Positions 58,199 through 64,000 of a stretch of DNA of 64,000 nucleotides are shown here, piece by piece. The DNA lies in contig NZ_MTQF01000003.1 of NCBI RefSeq assembly GCF_001975985.1, positions 735,425 through 799,424 of the forward strand. Direction: 5' to 3'. This DNA is from [Flexibacter] sp. ATCC 35103. GTDB taxonomy: Bacteria; Bacteroidota; Bacteroidia; Flavobacteriales; Flavobacteriaceae. Numbering within the stretch: the first letter of the stretch is position 1; each line of letters opens with the position of its first letter. The translations under genes were made by a program, and so were the position numbers. The notes below the pieces were generated by a model. That model was not told where the DNA came from. It ran no database searches and saw nothing but the letters and a program-made list of their open reading frames with translations.

Positions 58199-60760
58199 TT
58201 AGAATTTGTTTGTTTCCCAAACTAATGACAAGTAATACAACCCGCCAATTGCCGGACCACCAAGAATAGAATTATAAGGTTTGTTTAAAATATTTGTCCC
58301 TCCAATTTTTGTAGTAATACCGGCTTTTTCGAAATTGTAATTCACCTGCGCATCCATCGACCAATAATCGGGAACAGTTCCGGTTACTAAAAAAGAAACA
58401 TAATCAAAATTGTTTTGATAACGTGCGGTTGCACTTGCACCAAGATTTTTCCAGATGTTTTTTGCAATTAATGTTCCGTTGATATTGAATTCAGGAGTAT
58501 TAAATCCGTCTTCGAGACCATCTTTATCATCTGTTCGATCGAGTTTGGTATAAGTAACATTGGTTAAAGCGGTGAAAGTTTTATCAAAACGGTATTTTAA
58601 ACCTAAGCTTCCTCCGTAATTATAAATTTTACTTTTAGAATTGGTCCAGAGACGGTATCTGTTTTGTGTGTTTTTAGAATATAAAGCGGTTGGAATCTGG
58701 GTAACATCTTTTGTATTTGGGATACTGGCTTCGACTTGAGCGATGAAATTTTTATAAGAGTTGTAATAGAAATCAGCATCGATAAAAAGATTTTGTTTTA
58801 ATGCAATTCCTCTAAAACCAAATTCGAAAGAATTTACAAATTCAGGCTGCAAATAGGTATAAGGATTTTTTTGAATCGTGTTTTTATTCTTTTCAATGGC
58901 TTGCGCCTGAGTAATTCCAAGTGTATTTACATCATTATTTACCTGCGATTGAAATTTATCTATTGAAGCTTTGGTATATGAATTCTCAAAAATGCCATCA
59001 GACATAATGCGTAATCCGCCAACACGTTTTACACCGCCACTATTTACATTCGAAAAACCTTCGAAAATACTCGGAAAGCGATACCCGTTTTGATAAGAAG
59101 CCCTGAAGCTTATTGTTTCTTTTGGAACATAAACCGCAGTGAACTGAGGCGTGAATTTAGTATTAAAATAATCGGCTTTATCCATTCTTATAGTTGCGCC
59201 CAGGCTTATTTTTCGATCTAGAAAATCTTTGTTTAATTGTGTAAAAGCACCTGTTTTTTGGTATGTTAAATTTTCTGAAGGATTTACCGGATTGATAAAA
59301 TAATTCCCGTCAGGAACAATAATGTAAGTTCTGTAATCGAAACCGCTTAATAGTTTTGCGTCTATTTTTTCGAAGAATGAAGGGAAAGCTTTATCCCAAT
59401 TTAGCAAGCCTTCGGCATGAACCAAAGTCGATTTTACACGTAAAGCCGCTCCAATATCCCAATTATTAATATCGATTAATTCGTTTTTCTTTTGCTCATA
59501 AGCTTCAGTTCCCGGTTCAAAACGACCTTGGTCAGATGATGTTCTGGCCATTTTATGCGCATCGGCAATTGTCGCTCCGTTTGTTACTGCATTTTTATAT
59601 GCTGTTGCATAATCTGCAAACCATTTATCATCAGATTTATAAGCGCGATCCATGTTTTCTGCAAGAGAACGCATGTTGTATGAGTTTCCGGTATTTTCGA
59701 AAGTAGCATATCCTTTTACCTGAAAAATAGGAGTATGATAATCAACAGCGATTTGGTTTAGCGTATAATTATCTAATCTAAAGCGGTTCGAGCGCTGGTA
59801 GATTGTATTAATAAGTGCTGTTTTATAAGTGACGGCCAATTCATTTCCTTTTTTCGGACGGAAATAAAAACCAATATCAGCTTTGTAGTTTTTAATATCA
59901 TAATCAGAAATGTCCGTTTCACGATAACCTGTTCTGGCAACGACATAATTTTTACCATTTAAGTTTAATGTTTTTCTATTTGCAGATTCGTTTCCGTAGC
60001 CATTCACTTCATCATAAGCCGGATTATCTGTGCCGTATAAATTGGTTGATGCATTGGCGTTTGGAGCCAAATCTGTTCTGTCATCTGCAACCCAATCTGT
60101 TCCGCCTGTTGTTGAAGCATTAATTTTGAAAGCTAATTTTTCGTTGAATGCTTTTGCAACGCGCAAATTAAATTGCGAATAAATTTTGGGCGAAAACCGA
60201 TCGATATTCCCCACATGATTTACACCCGTTAATTGCTGAATGCTGATACCTTGATATTCAAATGGGTTTTTAGTCTGAATATTTGCCAAACCATTTATGG
60301 CGTTCATTCCGTATAAAGCTGCCGCAGTTCCCGGAATAATTTCGATTTTATCAATATCAAGATCATTTGCGCCCAGTGCATTGGCAATTGGAGCGCCTAA
60401 ATGTGGTGCCTGATTATCGATTCCGTCAACCAATTGTGCAAAACGAACGTTAGTCGAGTTAGCGAAACCTCTTGTATTTATGACTTTAAAGCCCAAACTT
60501 GGCGTGATAATTTGTACACCTTTTACGTTTTCAAGTGCTTCATAAATACTTGGGGATCCCATTTTTTTGGCTTCCGCAGATTTTAACTGTTCTATAGTTA
60601 TAGGAGAACGCATTATTTTTTCGGAACGTCTGGAAGCTGTAATTACAATCTCATTTAAGGTCTCTTTTTTGATGCTGTCCTGGTTTTTTTTAGAACTTTC
60701 TGTTTGAGAAAAGCTTTTAAGACTTACGAAAAGTAATAGGATATAAAGGTATAATCTCAT
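58199..60760 (-). CDS. TonB-dependent receptor
   Basis: The 853-residue product has a signal peptide (about 1-19), a TonB-box-like N-terminal stretch (EIVITASRRSEKI), a plug domain (about 45-160, IEIIPGTAAALYGMNAINGL) and a 22-strand beta-barrel type sequence. The final aromatic residue is Phe (ETNKF). It imports a substrate across the outer membrane with energy from TonB. There is no SusD partner. Its neighbours, a ModE-type regulator and a molybdopterin-domain lipoprotein, suggest molybdate, tungstate or a chelate as substrate. Confidence 0.9.
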   Translation of the reverse strand: MRLYLYILLLFVSLKSFSQTESSKKNQDSIKKETLNEIVITASRRSEKIMRSPITIEQLKSAEAKKMGSPSIYEALENVKGVQIITPSLGFKVINTRGFANSTNVRFAQLVDGIDNQAPHLGAPIANALGANDLDIDKIEIIPGTAAALYGMNAINGLANIQTKNPFEYQGISIQQLTGVNHVGNIDRFSPKIYSQFNLRVAKAFNEKLAFKINASTTGGTDWVADDRTDLAPNANASTNLYGTDNPAYDEVNGYGNESANRKTLNLNGKNYVVARTGYRETDISDYDIKNYKADIGFYFRPKKGNELAVTYKTALINTIYQRSNRFRLDNYTLNQIAVDYHTPIFQVKGYATFENTGNSYNMRSLAENMDRAYKSDDKWFADYATAYKNAVTNGATIADAHKMARTSSDQGRFEPGTEAYEQKKNELIDINNWDIGAALRVKSTLVHAEGLLNWDKAFPSFFEKIDAKLLSGFDYRTYIIVPDGNYFINPVNPSENLTYQKTGAFTQLNKDFLDRKISLGATIRMDKADYFNTKFTPQFTAVYVPKETISFRASYQNGYRFPSIFEGFSNVNSGGVKRVGGLRIMSDGIFENSYTKASIDKFQSQVNNDVNTLGITQAQAIEKNKNTIQKNPYTYLQPEFVNSFEFGFRGIALKQNLFIDADFYYNSYKNFIAQVEASIPNTKDVTQIPTALYSKNTQNRYRLWTNSKSKIYNYGGSLGLKYRFDKTFTALTNVTYTKLDRTDDKDGLEDGFNTPEFNINGTLIAKNIWKNLGASATARYQNNFDYVSFLVTGTVPDYWSMDAQVNYNFEKAGITTKIGGTNILNKPYNSILGGPAIGGLYYLSLVWETNKF

Positions 60761-60778
60761 AATTGAAAGTACTATTTT

Positions 60779-60802
60779 CAGTATGTTTTAAAATGAATAC
60801 TG
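60779..60802. promoter_or_regulatory. candidate operator: CAGTAT-12-ATACTG
   Basis: A perfect 6-bp inverted repeat CAGTAT (60779-60784) and ATACTG (60797-60802) has a 12-base AT-rich spacer. It lies 18 bases before the TonB-receptor ATG. ModE-type proteins bind inverted repeats of similar length, so it is a candidate site; this is inference. Confidence 0.35.
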
Positions 60803-60857
60803 ATGATTAGTGAAACTTGATTTTGGTTTTTTATAAAATATTAAGGTTTGGATTTTT

Positions 60858-61205
60858 TTAAAACTTTAAATTCTGTGTTTCTTTTAGGGCAAAATCTTTA
60901 ATACGTTTTTCGATTTCATAAAAAACGATTATGGCTTTTTCCCCTGCTTTGGTTAGTTTTGCTCCGCCACCGCCTTTTCCTCCAAGAAGTTTTTCTACCA
61001 AGGGACTTTCGGCACGCTGATTCATTTCTTCGACTAATTGCCAAGCCTGACGATAAGCCATTTTCATCTCTCTGGCAGCATTGGTAATAGATCCTGTTTT
61101 TTGAATATTCTCTAATAACCAAATTTTTCCTATTCCTAAAAATGGACCGTCGGCTTCTTCAATCCAAAGACGAACTTCGACAGAATATTTTTTGCTATTA
61201 TCCAT
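60858..61205 (-). CDS. ModE-type winged-helix regulator
   Basis: The 115-residue product is a stand-alone N-terminal ModE-like (LysR-type) winged helix-turn-helix: WLLENIQKTGSITNAAREMKMAYRQAWQLVEEMN (in parts). A G-rich loop LGGKGGGGAKLT and a C-terminal helix follow. It lacks the molybdate-binding (MOP) domains of E. coli ModE, as in many short versions, so the effector is unclear. It is first of the minus-strand unit. Confidence 0.82.
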   Translation of the reverse strand: MDNSKKYSVEVRLWIEEADGPFLGIGKIWLLENIQKTGSITNAAREMKMAYRQAWQLVEEMNQRAESPLVEKLLGGKGGGGAKLTKAGEKAIIVFYEIEKRIKDFALKETQNLKF

Positions 61206-61226
61206 TTGATACTTTTAGTGATAATA

Positions 61227-61234
61227 CAAAAATA
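61227..61234 (-). promoter_or_regulatory. flavobacterial -7 box before the ModE-type gene
   Basis: On the minus strand it reads TATTTTTG (TAnnTTTG), 22 bases before the regulator ATG. Confidence 0.45.
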
Positions 61235-61279
61235 GGCATTAAAATGTAATAATATTCTTTCGCTGCTTGTTTGTTTATG

Positions 61280-61325
61280 CTGGATTGAAATCCAGTCCTA
61301 CAATATAATTCGTTCCTGCGAAACT
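61280..61325. repeat. half copy of the GGACTAAAGTCC-type inverted repeat
   Basis: CTGGATTGAAATCCAG followed by TCCTACAATATAATTCG and TTCCTGCGAAAC resembles the left half of 38124-38229. It lies in the leuS upstream region, which has no other gene. Confidence 0.6.
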
Positions 61326-61418
61326 TTATTTTACTAAGTATTGCGATGTAAATATAAGTATTTTTACTTAATTACAAATACGTATATTGTTATTTTATTT
61401 GTTTGCAACGAAATAGCT

Positions 61419-61448
61419 TTGGTACAATCTGTAATAAATGTAAATTTG
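61419..61448 (+). promoter_or_regulatory. leuS promoter (-33 TTG and -7 TAAATTTG)
   Basis: TTG (61419-61421) and TAAATTTG (61441-61448) are 19 bases apart, which fits the flavobacterial sigma-A consensus (TTG, N17-23, TAnnTTTG). It is the best promoter match in the window, about 68 bases before the leuS ATG. Confidence 0.7.
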
Positions 61449-61474
61449 CGCACTTATTATTCAATACATTAAAA

Positions 61475-61512
61475 CTTAGCAACTCAGTTACTCAGTAACT
61501 CAGCAACTCAAA
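61475..61512. repeat. CTCAGCAACTCAG word repeat before leuS
   Basis: AACTTAGCAACTCAGTTACTC and AGTAACTCAGCAACTCAAAG (in parts) end 3 bases before the leuS ATG. Same class as 57555-57580. Confidence 0.6.
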
Positions 61513-61515
61513 GAA

Positions 61516-64000
61516 ATGAAATACAATCCAAACGAAATCGAAGAAAAATGGCAGAAATATTGGGCTGAGAACCAAACTTTTGCTGCAGAAAACAATTCTG
61601 AAAAACCAAAGCATTATGTATTAGATATGTTTCCTTATCCGTCAGGAGCAGGATTACACGTTGGGCATCCGCTGGGTTATATTGCTTCAGATGTTTATTC
61701 TCGTTTCAAAAGACATCAGGGTTTCAATGTTTTGCATCCAATGGGTTATGATAGTTTTGGATTACCGGCAGAACAATATGCGATTCAGACAGGGCAGCGT
61801 CCTGAAGATACAACACGTGTAAATATTGATGGTGGAGTAGATAAAGAAGGAAAACAAATTGCCGGATATAGAAAACAACTGGATAAAATAGGATTTTCAT
61901 TTGACTGGAGTCGTGAAGTTCGTACCTCAAATCCGGATTATTATAAACATACACAATGGATTTTTATCCAATTGTTTAATTCGTGGTATTGCAAAAAGCA
62001 AGGAAAAGCATTTGATATTTCTGAGCTTGTAAAAGTTTTTACTGAAGAAGGAAATGTTTTGGTTGAGGCAGTTTGCGATGATAATGTTGCCGTTTTTACT
62101 GCAGCAGAATGGAATTCATATTCTGATGATCAGAAAGAGAAAATCCTTTTGCAATACCGAATGACATATTTGGCAGAAACCGAAGTAAACTGGTGTCCTG
62201 GTTTAGGAACTGTTTTGGCGAATGACGAAATCGTAAACGGAGTTTCTGAGCGTGGAGGATATCCTGTTATTCGTAAAAAAATGACACAATGGAGTATGCG
62301 AATTTCGGCTTATGCAGAACGTTTGCTTCAGGGTTTAAATGATATCGACTGGAGCGAATCTATAAAAGAATCACAAAGAAACTGGATCGGGAAATCGGTT
62401 GGAGCTTTAGTTAAGTTTCAAGTTTCAAGTTTCAAGTCTCAGAACGATGTGCAAAGTGATGCAACTTTAAACGTGAAACCTGAAACAAATTTCATCGAAG
62501 TATTCACAACTCGTCCTGATACTATTTTCGGAGTTACTTTTATGACTTTGGCACCGGAACATCCTTTAGTTTCTAAAATAGTTACTCAAGAACAAAGAGG
62601 AGATGTTGAAGCGTATATTGAAAAAACAGCAAAACGTTCAGAGCGTGAGCGTATGGCTGATGTAAAAACTATTTCTGGCGTATTTACAGGAGCTTATGCA
62701 GAACATCCATTTACAAAAGAAGCAATTCCGGTTTGGATTGGGGATTACGTTTTAGCAGGTTATGGTACTGGTGCTGTAATGGCGGTTCCTTGCGGAGACG
62801 AAAGAGATTATGCTTTTGCAAATTTCTTTAAAGGTCAAAACGGAATGCAGGAAATCAAGAATATCTTCGCTAATGTTGATATTTCTGAAGCGGCTTACGG
62901 ATCAAAAGACAATGTTGAAATCGCCAATTCTGATTTCTTAAACGGATTAAATTATAAAGAAGCTACTCAAAAAGCAATAGCTAAGTTAGAAGAAATTGGT
63001 CAGGGAACCGGTAAAACAAATTACCGTTTGCGTGATGCTGTTTTCTCTCGTCAGCGTTATTGGGGAGAACCTTTCCCGGTTTATTATGTAAATGGTTTGC
63101 CAAAGATGATCAATGCTGAATATTTGCCAATTATTTTGCCGGAAGTAGAAAAATATTTACCAACCGAAGATGGTTTGCCTCCGTTAGGAAACGCAACAAT
63201 CTGGGCATGGGATACTAAAAACAATGAAGTTGTAAATACGGACTTGGTTGATAATTTCGAAATTTTTCCTCTTGAATTGAACACGATGCCAGGTTGGGCA
63301 GGAAGTTCATGGTATTGGATGCGTTATATGGATGCACACAACGAAACCGAATTTGCAAGCAAGGAGGCTTTAAAATATTGGGAAAGTGTCGATTTATATA
63401 TTGGAGGAAGCGAGCACGCAACCGGACATTTATTGTATTCTCGTTTCTGGAATAAATTCTTAAAAGACAGAGGTTATGCTCCAACAGAAGAACCATTCAA
63501 AAAACTGATCAATCAGGGAATGATTTTAGGAACGACGGCTTATGTTTACAGATTGGAAGGAACGAATACATTTGTATCTAAAAATAAAATTGAAGGTCAA
63601 AATGTACAGCCAATTCGTGTTGATGTTCATTTTGTAAATTCTTCAGATGAATTGAATATCGAAAAGTTCAAAAACTGGAGAGAAGATTTTAATACGGCCG
63701 AATTTATTTTTGATGAAAGCGGAAAATACATTGTAGGTCGTGAAGTCGAAAAAATGTCGAAATCATATTATAACGTAGTAACTCCGGATGATATTTGTAA
63801 TGAATATGGTGCAGATACATTACGTTTGTACGAAATGTTTTTAGGACCATTAGAACAGGCAAAACCGTGGAATACTGCAGGTATTTCTGGAGTTTTTGGA
63901 TTCCTGAAAAAATTATGGAGATTGTATTTTGATGAAAATAACGGTTTAATCGTAAACAACGACGCACCAACAAAAGACAACTTAAAATCATTACATAAAA
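61516..64000 (+). CDS. leuS: leucyl-tRNA synthetase, 3' end beyond the window
   Basis: It charges tRNA-Leu and is a class I synthetase with an editing domain. The frame is open from ATG at 61516 to the window end (828 codons so far). The HIGH motif is HVGH at residues 48-51 and the KMSKS motif at residues 746-750 (codons 63751-63765). Residues 300-324, at the start of the editing (CP1) insertion, read KFQVSSFKSQ and NVKPETN and are encoded by a repeat (62413-62486) like the one at 39867-39990. It keeps the frame. Confidence 0.97.
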   Translation, partial: MKYNPNEIEEKWQKYWAENQTFAAENNSEKPKHYVLDMFPYPSGAGLHVGHPLGYIASDVYSRFKRHQGFNVLHPMGYDSFGLPAEQYAIQTGQRPEDTTRVNIDGGVDKEGKQIAGYRKQLDKIGFSFDWSREVRTSNPDYYKHTQWIFIQLFNSWYCKKQGKAFDISELVKVFTEEGNVLVEAVCDDNVAVFTAAEWNSYSDDQKEKILLQYRMTYLAETEVNWCPGLGTVLANDEIVNGVSERGGYPVIRKKMTQWSMRISAYAERLLQGLNDIDWSESIKESQRNWIGKSVGALVKFQVSSFKSQNDVQSDATLNVKPETNFIEVFTTRPDTIFGVTFMTLAPEHPLVSKIVTQEQRGDVEAYIEKTAKRSERERMADVKTISGVFTGAYAEHPFTKEAIPVWIGDYVLAGYGTGAVMAVPCGDERDYAFANFFKGQNGMQEIKNIFANVDISEAAYGSKDNVEIANSDFLNGLNYKEATQKAIAKLEEIGQGTGKTNYRLRDAVFSRQRYWGEPFPVYYVNGLPKMINAEYLPIILPEVEKYLPTEDGLPPLGNATIWAWDTKNNEVVNTDLVDNFEIFPLELNTMPGWAGSSWYWMRYMDAHNETEFASKEALKYWESVDLYIGGSEHATGHLLYSRFWNKFLKDRGYAPTEEPFKKLINQGMILGTTAYVYRLEGTNTFVSKNKIEGQNVQPIRVDVHFVNSSDELNIEKFKNWREDFNTAEFIFDESGKYIVGREVEKMSKSYYNVVTPDDICNEYGADTLRLYEMFLGPLEQAKPWNTAGISGVFGFLKKLWRLYFDENNGLIVNNDAPTKDNLKSLHK
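62413..62486. repeat. AAGTTTCAAG repeat inside leuS
   Basis: AAGTTTCAAGTTTCAAG (62413 on) and GTGAAACCTGAAAC (62473-62486) match the words of the intergenic repeat at 39867-39990. Here they are read as protein sequence without a frameshift. Confidence 0.75.

Overview
The window reads as chromosomal DNA of a Flavobacterium-like member of the Bacteroidota. The evidence is AT-rich DNA, A-rich leader sequences instead of strong Shine-Dalgarno motifs, several -7 boxes of the TAnnTTTG type, a very typical flavobacterial gene content (DUF5686, DUF3098, a TonB-dependent receptor, PepSY-like secreted proteins, a HopJ-domain protein), and many short palindromic intergenic repeats. No database search was possible, so all names rest on reading motifs and gene order.

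Layout. 0-6 kb: riboflavin synthase, pdxA, then the conserved block DUF177-rpmF-fabH-accB-accC (ribosome and fatty-acid synthesis). 6.2-8.3 kb: a tandem array of six small secreted PepSY-like paralogues. 8.4-12.2 kb: a sigma-54-dependent response regulator and a hybrid histidine kinase with REC and HPt domains, convergent with overlapping stops. 12.3-18.7 kb: an S9 peptidase, then an overlapping FAD oxidoreductase/mtgA/LpxR-like operon and an unknown membrane protein. 18.8-26.9 kb: an accessory stretch. It runs from a REP-like palindrome cluster around a frameshifted HUH transposase, through an XRE regulator and a minus-strand run of a lipoprotein, three small membrane proteins and two SUKH-like (SMI1/KNR4) proteins, to a tRNA-Ala(GGC) locus. 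That locus carries two eroded tRNA copies and a broken GIY-YIG nuclease gene.

26.9-46.4 kb: mostly housekeeping genes (enoyl-CoA hydratase, queD, lpxH, a seven-haem cytochrome, recJ-MFS, rsmI, tdk, rpoN, asnS, an RND/MMPL exporter, an SMR transporter) and a LytS/LytTR pair. 46.6-57.3 kb: a CPA2 antiporter, a DUF5686 protein, frr-pyrH, a thioredoxin-like protein, a 25-residue candidate peptide, and the division/wall block ftsX-DUF3098-uppP-truB. 57.6-61.2 kb: a three-gene unit encoding a ModE-type regulator, a TonB-dependent receptor and a lipoprotein resembling a molybdopterin-binding domain, which suggests metal-oxyanion (molybdate or tungstate) uptake. The window ends inside leuS, whose reading frame has absorbed a copy of an intergenic repeat.

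The observations I consider most worth following are: (1) the tRNA-Ala/GIY-YIG locus, which looks like a minimal tRNA-associated mobile unit; (2) the tripartite REP-like modules around a transposase whose frameshift separates the HUH motif from the candidate catalytic tyrosine; (3) the ModE-TonB receptor-molybdopterin lipoprotein unit; (4) the repeat inside leuS; (5) the PepSY-like array next to a sigma-54 phosphorelay.
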